A stretch of 64,000 nt of DNA, taken from the NCBI RefSeq assembly GCF_000178955.2, contig NC_016631.1, positions 1,922,001 to 1,986,000 on the forward strand, given 5' to 3'. The notes under the pieces were generated by a model that did no database searches, was not told where the DNA came from, and saw nothing but the letters and a program-made list of their open reading frames with translations. This DNA comes from Granulicella mallensis MP5ACTX8 (GTDB taxonomy: Bacteria > Acidobacteriota > Terriglobia > Terriglobales > Acidobacteriaceae). Made by a program: the position numbers and the translations under genes. This document shows, piece after piece, positions 52,955-62,400 of the stretch (the stretch's first letter is position 1; every line of letters starts with the position of its first letter).

Positions 52955-54238
52955 ATGAACCGGAGCTGTGTAGACTCGATGTCGAGTCATTCAATGGGGA
53001 AACAATCTCAGATCGGAATGGGAGGGCGCTGGGCACTGCCTTTTCTAGGCGTTGCATGCGCCGTCGGCGTGGGTTCCATCTACTACAACCAGCCGTTGCT
53101 GCTGGTCATGGGACAGAGTCTGCATCAGACGGCCAAGGAGATGGGCTTTGTCGCCGTCGCCACCCAGGTAGGGTATGCCTGCGGCATCATGTCGTTCGTG
53201 CCGCTCGGTGACATCACCGACCGCCGCAAGCTCATGGTGCGCATGTATGCGGGCGTCAGTGTGGCGCTGCTCATTGCGGCGCTGTCGCATCACCTGGCGA
53301 CGATGCTGATAGCGAGCGTGCTCATCGGCCTGATGGCGTCGGTGACGCATATCGTGCTGCCCATGGCCCCGGAGCTGGTGCCGCACGAGCGCCGCGGGCA
53401 GGCCATCGGCACGGTGATGACGGGGTTGCTGCTGGGCGTCCTGCTGGCGCGCAGCTTTGCGGGATGGGTGAGCGGCATCGGCGGCTGGCGGTCGGTATTC
53501 TTCGCGGCTGCCCTGATGAATGCCATCTTTGTGCCCATCCTGTACAAGGTCATGCCGCGTTCGCAGCCGCATCAGGACCTTACCTACAAGGAGACCCTGC
53601 GGTCTCTCTGGACGCTGTTTCGGGACGAGCCCCTGCTGCGCGAGGCCGGCACGATCGGCGGCCTGACCTTTGCGACCTTCAGCTGCTTCTGGACGACGCT
53701 TGCATTCGTGCTCTCAAAACACTATGGAATGGGGCCGGGCGTTGCCGGGACCTTTGGTGTGGTGGGCGCCGCGGGCGCCATGGTGGCTCCCTTTGCGGGC
53801 AGGCTCTCCGACCGGCATGGCACACGCTTTGTGGTGACGCTGGCCGGGGGGATCATGACGTTCTGCTACCTATGGATCTGGTTGTGCGAGGGCTTTCATG
53901 TCTCGACGACCCTGCACATGGTGTTCCTGGTGTTCGGCGTACTGGCGCTGGATCTCGGCATGCAGATGATGCAGGTGGGGAACCAGACGCGGATCTTCGG
54001 CCTGGGAGAGCTGGCGCGAAGCAGGCTGAATACGATTTACATGACGATGTACTTCATCGGCGGAGCGATCGGTTCAGCCCTGGCGAGCCTGGCCTGGTCG
54101 CGCTGGGAGTGGAACGGTGTCTGCGCGCTGGAGATCGGTCTGATCGTGCTGGCCGGTGTGCGTCACGCAACGGGGTACAGCCGCAGGCATCCGCAGAGCG
54201 GGCCGAGCATCCCGCCGAGCGAGATGGAGATTGCCTAG
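52955..54238 (+). CDS. MFS transporter
   Basis: A 427-residue inner-membrane transporter with about 12 helices and the motif A loop FVPLGDITDRRKLMVRM (about 88-104). YYNQPLL in TM1 and the AEGITS-like SVTHIVLPMAPELVP in the centre match the branch of MFS proteins including YgaY/NepI-type exporters, but no substrate can be assigned. Starts at 52979 (ATG, MSSHSM) and 52994 are alternatives. It ends 10 bp before the tRNA-Arg gene. Confidence 0.82.
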   Translation: MNRSCVDSMSSHSMGKQSQIGMGGRWALPFLGVACAVGVGSIYYNQPLLLVMGQSLHQTAKEMGFVAVATQVGYACGIMSFVPLGDITDRRKLMVRMYAGVSVALLIAALSHHLATMLIASVLIGLMASVTHIVLPMAPELVPHERRGQAIGTVMTGLLLGVLLARSFAGWVSGIGGWRSVFFAAALMNAIFVPILYKVMPRSQPHQDLTYKETLRSLWTLFRDEPLLREAGTIGGLTFATFSCFWTTLAFVLSKHYGMGPGVAGTFGVVGAAGAMVAPFAGRLSDRHGTRFVVTLAGGIMTFCYLWIWLCEGFHVSTTLHMVFLVFGVLALDLGMQMMQVGNQTRIFGLGELARSRLNTIYMTMYFIGGAIGSALASLAWSRWEWNGVCALEIGLIVLAGVRHATGYSRRHPQSGPSIPPSEMEIA

Positions 54239-54248
54239 TATCCAGGGA

Positions 54249-54325
54249 TGGTGGGCGAGGCAGGTCTCGAACCTGCAACCCCCGACTTAGAAGGTCGGTG
54301 CTCTATCCAGTTGAGCTACTCGCCC
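54249..54325 (-). tRNA. tRNA-Arg(TCT)
   Basis: On the minus strand the 7-bp acceptor GGGCGAG/CTCGCCC, D-arm GCTC/GAGC, anticodon stem CCGAC/GTCGG with loop CTTCTAA (anticodon TCT), T-arm GCAGG-TTCGAGA-CCTGC and encoded CCA are all present (77 nt). It reads AGA codons. Confidence 0.93.
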
Positions 54326-54343
54326 CTGTGGGTATGGCCTGTT

Positions 54344-55009
54344 TCAGCCGACGTGCCGGACGCGCAAGGGGAACGCATCCGCTGCATCGATTGTAGCCGA
54401 GCCGCGCGTTGCTTCAAGCTCTTTCCCGCGCAACAGTGCAACAACATCTTCGAGCGCCGCCGCCCAGCGATGCAGAGCCTCTTCGGCATCGGTTCCCAGA
54501 GCCGTTACGTAGAGCGTTACGGCGAAGCCTTCGAGCGGGCCGTTGAGGTCGAGCAGGGCGGGGCGCAGCACGCACTCCAGCGCGGCGGCGTTGTGCGGCA
54601 GCCGTTGTGCGCGGCGTACGATGCGGTCGAGCCTGTCCTGCTGCTGATGCGCTGAGGCGAAGACGGGCCGCTCGCGCCACAGCAGATCGATGTAGCTTGC
54701 GAAGCCGAAGTGGGTGGCCTCGGGATCGAGATCGAGCTCCATCCGCAGCGCTTCGAGATCGTCGGCATGGGAGGTGGCGGACATCTGCCAGGTGTCGCAC
54801 TTGGCGGTGAGGAAGGGCGAGCGCGTTGCATTCAGGGCTCGCAGGGCGCGGCCCAGAGGAGGGAATCGCTCGGCCTCGGGAATCTCGGCGATGTCGTAGG
54901 GTTCGGCGCGCAGATCGACGAAGTGCGCCGTGCTATCGGGGTCGGACCACGGAACGACGAGTGTTGGCGCATCGGCGGAGCATTCGGCGGTCCAGTCTGC
55001 GAGCATCAT
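54344..55009 (-). CDS. hypothetical protein
   Basis: A 221-residue soluble protein with no signal peptide or membrane segment. It is rich in Ala, Leu, Asp and Arg; SDPDSTAHFVDLR and an alternating helical C-terminal half (EEALHRWAAALEDVVALLRG) suggest an alpha/beta fold. Two in-frame ATGs stand at the start. No family or catalytic motif is recognised. Oriented toward the tRNA-Arg gene. Confidence 0.65.
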   Translation of the reverse strand: MMLADWTAECSADAPTLVVPWSDPDSTAHFVDLRAEPYDIAEIPEAERFPPLGRALRALNATRSPFLTAKCDTWQMSATSHADDLEALRMELDLDPEATHFGFASYIDLLWRERPVFASAHQQQDRLDRIVRRAQRLPHNAAALECVLRPALLDLNGPLEGFAVTLYVTALGTDAEEALHRWAAALEDVVALLRGKELEATRGSATIDAADAFPLRVRHVG

Positions 55010-55128
55010 CCTCTAGCATACGGCAGAGAGCCGGAAATCTTTAATGCCGAAGCTATTGGGTAGTGGGTCAGTTTGAAGTTTGAGGGCTTCGGTGGGATGA
55101 TTGGAGCGTACCGAAGAGGAGGGGTGGC

Positions 55129-55410
55129 ATGAAACTCCGAATCGCGATTTGGTCGGGCTTGGGTGCGCTCGTTGTTGTCGTCTGGAGAATCTACATCTCG
55201 GCGACTCTTTCGAATCCGCTAGGTGCGGGCGGTGCCGGTCGGGCTCTCGTCTATCTGACCTGCCCGATTGCAATTGCCAGCCAACACCCACAGGGCTTCT
55301 ACTTCGTTCTGATTGTGAATGCGGCCACCTATGCACTGGCCGGAGTAGTCGTGGAAACCATGCGGCGGTATTACAAACCTCGCTTGCTTTCAAACGGACC
55401 CAGCTACTAG
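55129..55410 (+). CDS. small membrane protein, unknown
   Basis: A 93-residue protein with two hydrophobic segments (about 5-22 and 56-77) linked by a loop with a Cys-Pro (LTCPIAIASQHPQG). A strong GAGGAGGGGTGGC precedes the ATG. No family recognised. It ends 30 bp from the convergent YheT-like gene. Confidence 0.6.
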   Translation: MKLRIAIWSGLGALVVVVWRIYISATLSNPLGAGGAGRALVYLTCPIAIASQHPQGFYFVLIVNAATYALAGVVVETMRRYYKPRLLSNGPSY

Positions 55411-55440
55411 CTGTTGCGGGCAATAACCTATGGGGCTTGC

Positions 55441-56469
55441 TTAGGCGTGGGCGAGAACGAATCGCATGGCCGTGTGCTCGGCCCAGTAGCCATCGTTGCC
55501 GTTCATGGGGTCTGGCGGAGCGAGAAAGGCGCAGTGGCCGCCGTGCTCGGTTTCGAGCAGCGTGAGGTGCGGATTGGCGGCGATGACGGCGCGGGTCTCC
55601 TCGGTGAAGCGGATGAAGGGATCGTCGCAGGCATGGAGCAGCAGCGCTGGAACGGCGATCTGGTCGAGCACGCGAGCCGCTGCCGCGCGGTGGTAGTAGT
55701 CGTCCGCGCTGCGGAAGCCGGAGTAGAGCGCGGTGATGCGGTCGTCGAACTCTCGCACCGAGGTGATGTAGGTGCCGCGCTGAGGATCGAAGGCGCGAGG
55801 AAAGAGCATCGCCTTGCGGCGGAAGCGCTTCAGCAGCGCGTTCAGGAAGCGGCGCTCATAGAGGCGATTCTGCCAGGTATGCAGAGCGTCCGCAGAGACA
55901 CCCAGATCGACCGCCGGGGAGACACCGATTACGCTGCGCAGAGCCGGGGGTGCGTCCGCGCCGAGCTCTCCGGCGAGCTTCAATACGAGGTTGCCGCCCA
56001 TCGAGTAGCCGATGAGTGAGACCGACTGCAGCCCCTGCGTCTCGATGAAGAAGCGCAGCACGCGGCCCACATCGCCCGAGAGGCCGGAGTGGTAGAGCGT
56101 CGGCGTGAGGCGCTCCGTGCCTCCGCAGTTGCGCATGTTCATGCGGATGACGTTGCAGCCCGCCTGCCACAGCTTGTTCGCGTTGCCGACGACGTACTGC
56201 GAGCGCGACGAGCCCTCCAGGCCATGCACGATGATCGCCGTCGGCCGCTGGGGACGCTCCGGCAGCGGCTGCCAGTGGCACTCGCACAGCACCTGGCTGG
56301 AGATCTGTGTGCCATGAGCGGGCGAGACTTCGACCAACTGCGCCACGGGGCGGGGAAGGTGGTTGGGCCGGGGGAGGAAGTTGCCGAAGATGGTCTGTAG
56401 ATGGCCGTTGGAGAGCCAGCGCCGGGTCTGGAACTCGGGATAGCCTTCGGGCCAGGGAGGCGATGCCAT
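55441..56469 (-). CDS. alpha/beta hydrolase, YheT family
   Basis: A 342-residue serine hydrolase/esterase-like protein. VHGLEGSSRSQY forms the oxyanion loop, the nucleophile Ser is in IGYSMGGNL (about 148), the acid Asp in LHACDDPFI (about 277) and the His in EHGGHCAFL (about 307). Family substrates are unknown; YheT-type proteins are conserved and act on small esters or lipids. Its ATG overlaps the stop of the upstream DUF72 gene (TAATG at 56467-56471), so the two are coupled. Confidence 0.88.
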   Translation of the reverse strand: MASPPWPEGYPEFQTRRWLSNGHLQTIFGNFLPRPNHLPRPVAQLVEVSPAHGTQISSQVLCECHWQPLPERPQRPTAIIVHGLEGSSRSQYVVGNANKLWQAGCNVIRMNMRNCGGTERLTPTLYHSGLSGDVGRVLRFFIETQGLQSVSLIGYSMGGNLVLKLAGELGADAPPALRSVIGVSPAVDLGVSADALHTWQNRLYERRFLNALLKRFRRKAMLFPRAFDPQRGTYITSVREFDDRITALYSGFRSADDYYHRAAAARVLDQIAVPALLLHACDDPFIRFTEETRAVIAANPHLTLLETEHGGHCAFLAPPDPMNGNDGYWAEHTAMRFVLAHA

Positions 56470-57272
56470 TACCGCACCCCCGCGCCGGCTGGGTCGGCAA
56501 GTTCGGCGGCGCGGCGTAGCATCGCCAGCGCGTTCAGGGCTCCTGTGGGCTCGTCCTCGTGCTTGAAGTAGACGAAGACCTCGCCCTCTTTTGCGAGCGC
56601 CGTAAAGCGGGCCGCGAAGGCGTTGAGCTCGGCAGGGGAGTAGCCACCGTCACGCCGCAGACGGTAGCAGCGATGCTTGGCTGTACGGACGTCGGGGCTG
56701 GCCAGGTCGTTGCTTTCGGCGACGCAGAGAGCGGCGTTGTGCCGACGGAGGATCTCGTAGGTCTCTTCGCTGAACCAGCTTGCGTGGCGGAATTCAAATG
56801 CGAGCGGCAGGGAGCCGTCGAACGCGGGCAGGGCGAGAAAGTCCTTCAGCCTTGCGGGATCGGCAGCGAAGTTGGGAGGAAGCTGAAACAGCAGCGGGCC
56901 GAGCTTGCCGGCCTCGCGTGCGGGCTGGAGTGCGGCGATGAACTCGGCGACGGCTTCCTGGCTGTTGCGCAGCCGCTGAAAGTGGGTGATCCGCTGCGGC
57001 GCCTTGAAGCTGAAGCGAAAGCCCGGGGGCGTTGCGTCCAGCCAGCCCTGGAGCTGCGTCTGTGTGGGGAGCGTGCGGAAGGTGTAGTTCACCTCAACCG
57101 AGGTCAGCAGGGAGGCGTAGACGTGCAGAAAGGCGCGCGAGGGCACGTCTGCGGCGTAGAATTCAGGCTTCCATGTGGGATAGGCCCAGCCGGAGGTCCC
57201 GGTGAAGAGGTTGGCGGGCGAAGGCGCGAGCGACGCAGCGACAACGGCGTTGAATTTTGGGGCTCGCGGCAA
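56469..57272 (-). CDS. DUF72 domain protein
   Basis: A 267-residue TIM-barrel DUF72/YecE-like protein of unknown function. Signatures: FTGTSGWAYPTWK near the start, VEVNYTFRTLP, FRFSFKAPQRITH, GPLLFQLPPNF and FVYFKHEDEPTGALNAL. The TTG at 57270-57272 is taken as start because the longer in-frame reading to 57506 runs through the tRNA-His gene. Coupled to the YheT-like hydrolase. Confidence 0.85.
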   Translation of the reverse strand: MPRAPKFNAVVAASLAPSPANLFTGTSGWAYPTWKPEFYAADVPSRAFLHVYASLLTSVEVNYTFRTLPTQTQLQGWLDATPPGFRFSFKAPQRITHFQRLRNSQEAVAEFIAALQPAREAGKLGPLLFQLPPNFAADPARLKDFLALPAFDGSLPLAFEFRHASWFSEETYEILRRHNAALCVAESNDLASPDVRTAKHRCYRLRRDGGYSPAELNAFAARFTALAKEGEVFVYFKHEDEPTGALNALAMLRRAAELADPAGAGVR

Positions 57273-57338
57273 GCAGGTCTCTCGGACGCTGGACTGGATC
57301 GCCGACCTGGGCGTCGGTTTACAGAAGAAGAGAGTGAT

Positions 57339-57414
57339 TGGGGCGGCTAGTGGGGTTCGAACCCACGACATCCGCTGCCACAGAGCGGCGTTCTGCCACT
57401 GAACTATAGCCGCC
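57339..57414 (-). tRNA. tRNA-His(GTG)
   Basis: Minus-strand cloverleaf with the histidine-specific G-1 paired with C73, acceptor GCGGCTA/TAGCCGC, D-arm GTTC/GAAC, anticodon loop CTGTGGC (GTG) and T-arm GTGGG-TTCGAAC-CCCAC. CCA is encoded. Confidence 0.93.
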
Positions 57415-57471
57415 GTATCGAAGATGATTGTAGCATCCAACAGGTGTGGAAACGAAGCGAGGGACCCCCTG

Positions 57472-58008
57472 ATGAACCGGAAGACGACAGAACCTGAGAT
57501 TTTCACGCCGGGCCAGGCTCCTCACAAACGCTTTGGCGGAGGGGGCGGAGCGTTCCGCGACGAGAACCTCGACCTGCTCTCCCGGGTGCTGGACACCTGG
57601 TTCCGCATCCCCGGCACGAGCATCCGCTTTGGGCTCGACGGCATTATCGGGTTCGTCCCCGGCATAGGAGACTTTGCCGGGGGAGCGGCGAGCTGCATCA
57701 TCGTGCTGGCGGCGTTCTTTCGCGGCGTGCCGATGGTCACGATCGCTCGCATGGTGGTGAACCTGGTGATCGAGGTCGGCGTGGGCATGGTGCCGGTGCT
57801 GGGCAATCTGTTCGACATCGGCTGGCGAGCGAACCGGCGCAACTACCATCTGCTGGAGAGCAGCCTGTACGGGCCTGCACGCGACACCTGGCACGACTGG
57901 CTGTTCATGGGGCTTCTCGCGCTGGGGCTGATCGCGCTGGCAATGCTGCCGTTCCTGCTGCTGCTGTGGATCGGCCATGCGCTGGCGCATGATGTGCGGA
58001 CGTTCTAG
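57472..58008 (+). CDS. DUF4112 membrane protein
   Basis: A 178-residue protein matching DUF4112: [28 protein letters not shown] (cut as [18 protein letters not shown], about 53-70), [17 protein letters not shown] (about 111-127) and a C-terminal membrane helix pair (about 145-170). Function unknown. The ATG at 57472 follows GAGGGACCCCCTG and gives the family-typical start. Confidence 0.85.
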   Translation: MNRKTTEPEIFTPGQAPHKRFGGGGGAFRDENLDLLSRVLDTWFRIPGTSIRFGLDGIIGFVPGIGDFAGGAASCIIVLAAFFRGVPMVTIARMVVNLVIEVGVGMVPVLGNLFDIGWRANRRNYHLLESSLYGPARDTWHDWLFMGLLALGLIALAMLPFLLLLWIGHALAHDVRTF

Positions 58009-58083
58009 TTTGGGATAACGTTCGAGTTGTCCGCAGCTAGGGTATGGCCAAGCAGGTTTTGGGGATGCAATAATGGTTGAAGT

Positions 58084-58160
58084 CGGGGCGTAGCGCAGCC
58101 TGGTAGCGCATCTGCTTTGGGAGCAGAGGGTCGGGAGTTCGAATCTCTCCGCCCCGACCA
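58084..58160 (+). tRNA. tRNA-Pro(TGG)
   Basis: Acceptor CGGGGCG/CGCCCCG, D-arm GCGC/GCGC, anticodon stem TCTGC/GCAGA with loop TTTGGGA (TGG), T-arm GGGAG-TTCGAAT-CTCTC and encoded CCA (77 nt). The next gene block on the right has lower GC. Confidence 0.93.
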
Positions 58161-58337
58161 TTCACATCAACTGTCTCCTATAACTCCTTTGAATAGTTTT
58201 CATTGTGATTCGGGATTGACTCGTTTCGAAATGTGATCTTTCCTGTGTGCTCCGAGCGCCTAACCGCCCCGTCGCCAAGCATTGTATGGTGAGGGAACAA
58301 ACGACAGCAATGCCCAGGATCGAATAACGTCTGAGCC

Positions 58338-59414
58338 TTAGCACCCACACGTATCGACACCTACGGCGCCACTGCAACAACTGGCGAGAGTGAGACGGAA
58401 CGGTATGACCTTCTTGTTGTCGCAGGTATCGATGAGGTGTGCATTCGCCCCTGGAGTCATCTCCAGTTCGTCCTGCGTAACGCTAATGGGAACACTCGCT
58501 CCAGGTACGGGGCGTTGAGGGGGGCATGGACGATTGATTAAAAGGCTACATTTGATCTCGACGATCAAACTTATGAGTTGATTGAACATCATCGGGGCGT
58601 GATCAATGCTCGCGATGGTTGGGACTGAGTGGAAGTGGTAATCAGAATTAAAGTCTTTCCCACCTTGTGAGATGAGTCCAGGATTCTTTCCATCTCCTGG
58701 TGTAAATGCTAGTTTGCTGGCTCCTTTGTATTCGAAGATGTGAGTGGTGGCGAGGCCAGTGTCTTTCGAATTCTTAGCGGGTTCCAGGCGATTATTGGGA
58801 TCAGCAATTTTTACATCCGGACGGAATGCCGCAGGAATAATGCGAGTGGGACGCGGAACCGTAACAATGCGGAGGTTCGTTTGTGCCAAATTTACATTGT
58901 ATGGTTGGCCTTTGTTCGATGAATTGCGTGCCGCAGAGAGATAGGCAAAGCTGCTGTCCTTATTGGAATTCATAAAGAGTGCATCCAGGCTCTGGGGGTG
59001 GCTCCAGTTACCGTCGTCCACGCTCACACTATGAATGAGTGAATTGGCAGCGCTCTGTGGATTTGCGCAGAGCCGGCCGCGTTTACTGCTGGTGTCCCAG
59101 TTGCCAGCTTGATCCCAGACTCCGTGAGGGAAGGTATGCTTCATGCTGGTCATGTCAATTGCAGAGGTTTGCGGCGGCTGGCATTGCATTGAAGCCGGGG
59201 TCCCGGGCTGAGTTGGTTCGCTGGGATCTAACGTGATCGCATGCATCAGGTTCGGTTGTCCGGGGATGCCGCAAAAGATCCATGCGCCAGCGAAGAAAAT
59301 CCTGATCCCATTGTCGAAGTGGTTACGTTCGCAACCGGTAAGGATGGGCGAGACAGTGGCCGTTGAGGAGACAATTGCTGCGTCACGAAGGAAGGAACGG
59401 CGAGTATAGGTCAT
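58338..59414 (-). CDS. Tat-exported lipoprotein-like hypothetical protein with Cys-rich C-terminus
   Basis: A 358-residue protein. The twin-arginine signal TRRSFLRDA (about 4-12) and the lipobox-like ILTGC (Cys about 28) predict Tat export and lipid anchoring. The middle is Asn/Ser/Pro-rich beta-type sequence without a recognised domain; several His-rich spots (DYHFHSVP) could bind metal. The C-terminus ends LASCCSGAVGVDTCGC, four cysteines in 13 residues. It begins 20 bp after the CHAT-protein stop, so it is probably in the same operon and a candidate substrate or sensor partner. GC is lower than in the neighbourhood. Confidence 0.6.
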   Translation of the reverse strand: MTYTRRSFLRDAAIVSSTATVSPILTGCERNHFDNGIRIFFAGAWIFCGIPGQPNLMHAITLDPSEPTQPGTPASMQCQPPQTSAIDMTSMKHTFPHGVWDQAGNWDTSSKRGRLCANPQSAANSLIHSVSVDDGNWSHPQSLDALFMNSNKDSSFAYLSAARNSSNKGQPYNVNLAQTNLRIVTVPRPTRIIPAAFRPDVKIADPNNRLEPAKNSKDTGLATTHIFEYKGASKLAFTPGDGKNPGLISQGGKDFNSDYHFHSVPTIASIDHAPMMFNQLISLIVEIKCSLLINRPCPPQRPVPGASVPISVTQDELEMTPGANAHLIDTCDNKKVIPFRLTLASCCSGAVGVDTCGC

Positions 59415-59433
59415 GGTTCATCTCTCCTGATTT

Positions 59434-62400
59434 TTATCGGGTGAAGGTTTGGAAGGAGGCCCAGAAGTAAGGATGTTGCCAGCCAGCGGTAGAGCGTATC
59501 GACTGCTGAGCTATCTGAAGTGCTTGCGAAGGATGCAGGCCCGAAACAAGCTGTTTGTAGAAAGTCGTCATGAGGGACTGCGTGCTGTGATCGTCGACGT
59601 CCCAGTAACTTGCAATGACCGCGTGCGCGCCGTCCAAGAGCAGTGCATTACGAATCGTGCGAACATCTTCAATGCGGTCGGGATTGGCTGCTACTGTGTT
59701 GCAGGCGGCCAATACAGCAAGGCGGCAACCCGATAGGCGAATTGTGCTCAACGCCTCAGGGGTAAGGCTGAAGCCGGAGTCAACGGTACGAGAGAGAAGA
59801 AGCTTTGCTCCCGAGCTGGATTCAGCGTGCCCTGCAAAATGAAATAGCTCCGCGGAGGACATGGCCTTGAGGGCCGTTGCAGGGGTGATGGCTGTTCCGT
59901 CGAGAGAAGTGACATGAGGAAAGAGCTGCATGAGTGCAGTGGCTTCCGAATCCTTTGTGGGGGCATCCGCGAAGCCGTTGAAGATAACCATGTGTGCGCT
60001 GGAACGGATGGAGGATTCGGTCAGAGCCGATGCTGGATCCAGTGACCACCATGGCGGCAGAATCGTAAGTTGTGCGACGTCGCCAAGCCAGTCACCCGCA
60101 GCAGTGGTTAGTGCTTGAAGAGGCAGCATGCTAAGGCTCGGGTCAAGATCGATCCAGAGGTGAGCAGATCCCGTGGTTTTTTCGGTGAGCGGCTCGAAGA
60201 GATTCGTATCAAGGTCTTTGCCCAGGTTATGCACATCCGTTAAATTCGATTCCTGATCGGCACACAGGTGATAGAACGTGATGGCGGATTGGTGAAGGTG
60301 GGCGCGGTCTCCCAAGGTTGCCGTACGCAGGACTTCCAGTGTTCCAGCATTCACCAGCCAGCCAATGTATTGCTCGCCAACGCGAGCGATCACCAGGGCA
60401 TGAGCTGTTACCGGTTGTGTCTCGTTCCCGCCGTTTACAAGGCTTTCGTTGGTATAGGGAGCACTGCGAAAGCGTTCCCAGGCTCGCAGTGCGGACGTAC
60501 TATCTCCGCTTCGCAGGTAGACGCTGATCAGCGCTGCGTAGACATCGGTATTTTCGCGGACCCACTCCTGCCGTTCGAAGCTCGAATGAAGCGAGGAAAG
60601 GGAACGCTCTGCTTCAGCGACGGAAAGCCTGGCGTCCGCCAGCGCATCGCTCCTGCGACCTAGAGCCATCTCCGCGACTGCTTTTTGTTCGAAGAAGTTG
60701 ATCCGGCCAGGGATGTAGTCGCTGGAACGTATTGTGGAACCACTCTCGTTGAGAAGCCGTAAGGCGGATGTCGAATCACCGCGCCGAGACGAGATCTCAG
60801 CTTGGTCGGTCTGCCACACCGCACGATAGAGCGCGGGCGGGTGTGACGTTTGGGCCAGCGCATAGGCCTGCGCAAAGGCTGTGTCCGATTCCTTGTAGTC
60901 GCCGGTGCGTCCGGCGAATGTGCCCAGGATTTCTGCAGCGAACGCGTGCAGGTTCACACTGCCGGAAGCTCCGGCCAGCTTTTCTGCGGTATGCATCAAT
61001 TCGACGGCAACATGGCTTTGCCCGAGTATCTGTGCGCTCTGCACCATGTTGTACAGAAGTGAGTACTGTTGTCGCAGTGGGCAAACAATCTGGACGCAGG
61101 TTTGCATCCCGGAGACCTCAAGCTGCCAGGCGGATGAGGTCTTCCCCATCGTTTGAAGGGCTTCCGCCTGGGCGGCGATTGCATTGATGTGCGTGAGCGG
61201 AAGATCAGCGGCAAGCGAAACTAAACCAGCCTGTATATAGTCGGTCTTGGCCTTTGTAAGATCTCCACTGCGGCCGACGCAATCGCCTCTCTCCAGCAGA
61301 ACTTGTGCCTGGATGACTGCATCAGTGATGACATGGGGATTGCCTTCAAGTAGTTTGGCGGTTTGCAGGCAATCAGCGGCGCGACCTAGCCGCTGGAAGG
61401 CGTGCAACTCTGCAAGCTCGGCGCGGACAAGATCCGGATTGGGATGTGACTGCGTATAGAGTGCGACGACTTTCTCCGCTTCGGCTAGAGAAGGGCCTGG
61501 ATCTCCGGAATGGCTCGCTGCAACAGCCAATGCAAGGTGCCGATCCGCATCGATTTCGGTTGATGTGTGCTTGCTCGCGACCCAGTCGGCAAGCCATGGG
61601 GCCTGATGGCGGAGGCCGAGTTGAGCTGTTTGTTCGATCTTGGCCCGGATCTGCGATGAACTGTTCCACCGCGGAAGCAATTTTTCGATGACTTCGCCCA
61701 GCGTTGCCTCATACCCATCTGTTGGTGACGTAGCCGAGCGGCTGGAAAGCCGTTCGATCTCCGCCTGGATTGCCTGTTGCCAAGGCTTCGAGTGTTCAAG
61801 TTGAAGCGCGGCGTGTAAATCGGCGAGAGCATTTTCCGTGATGCTCAACCGCTCCCAGCAGAGCGCGCGGTTGTAGTAGAGAAGAGAAAGGTCAGCCGAT
61901 TGTTTTTTTGCGGATTCGCTCGAGATTTGTTTGCTGTAAATTTCAGCGGCTTCAGCATAGTCTTCGGCCGTTTGTGATTGCTCGCCGATCTCGAACCATG
62001 CAGCGGCGAGATCGGTTTGCAGGTTCGGGAGCTTGTCGTTGACCGTTTGCGCGATCTCGAAGTTCCGGCGTGCGGCGATGCCGTCCTGCTGGAGAAGATT
62101 GATCTCGCCTATGATCTGGTGCCAGTAGGGACTGTTGGGGGTTTGGTCGAGATGCTGCTGGGCGCGAAGGCGGAGTTCGAGGAGTTCGCTGGGTTCTGGG
62201 AGGCCGTGATTCGGGCCCGTGGCTTCACCGCGTGTGATGGAGGCCATGGCGACAGGGTCGCCGCCCGGGATACGCAGCTCGAGGCTGCGCTGTTTGTTGT
62301 AGGCGAGCGCGAGCAATTTTGCGTCGGAGGGATACGCCGTGTGCCAGATCATAACGCCGGTGAGGACAGCCGCACAGAAGATGGTCGCGGTTAGGGGAAG

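Noticed and set aside
56469-57506. Long form of the DUF72 protein from 57506
   Set aside because: The frame passes through the tRNA-His gene at 57339-57414.
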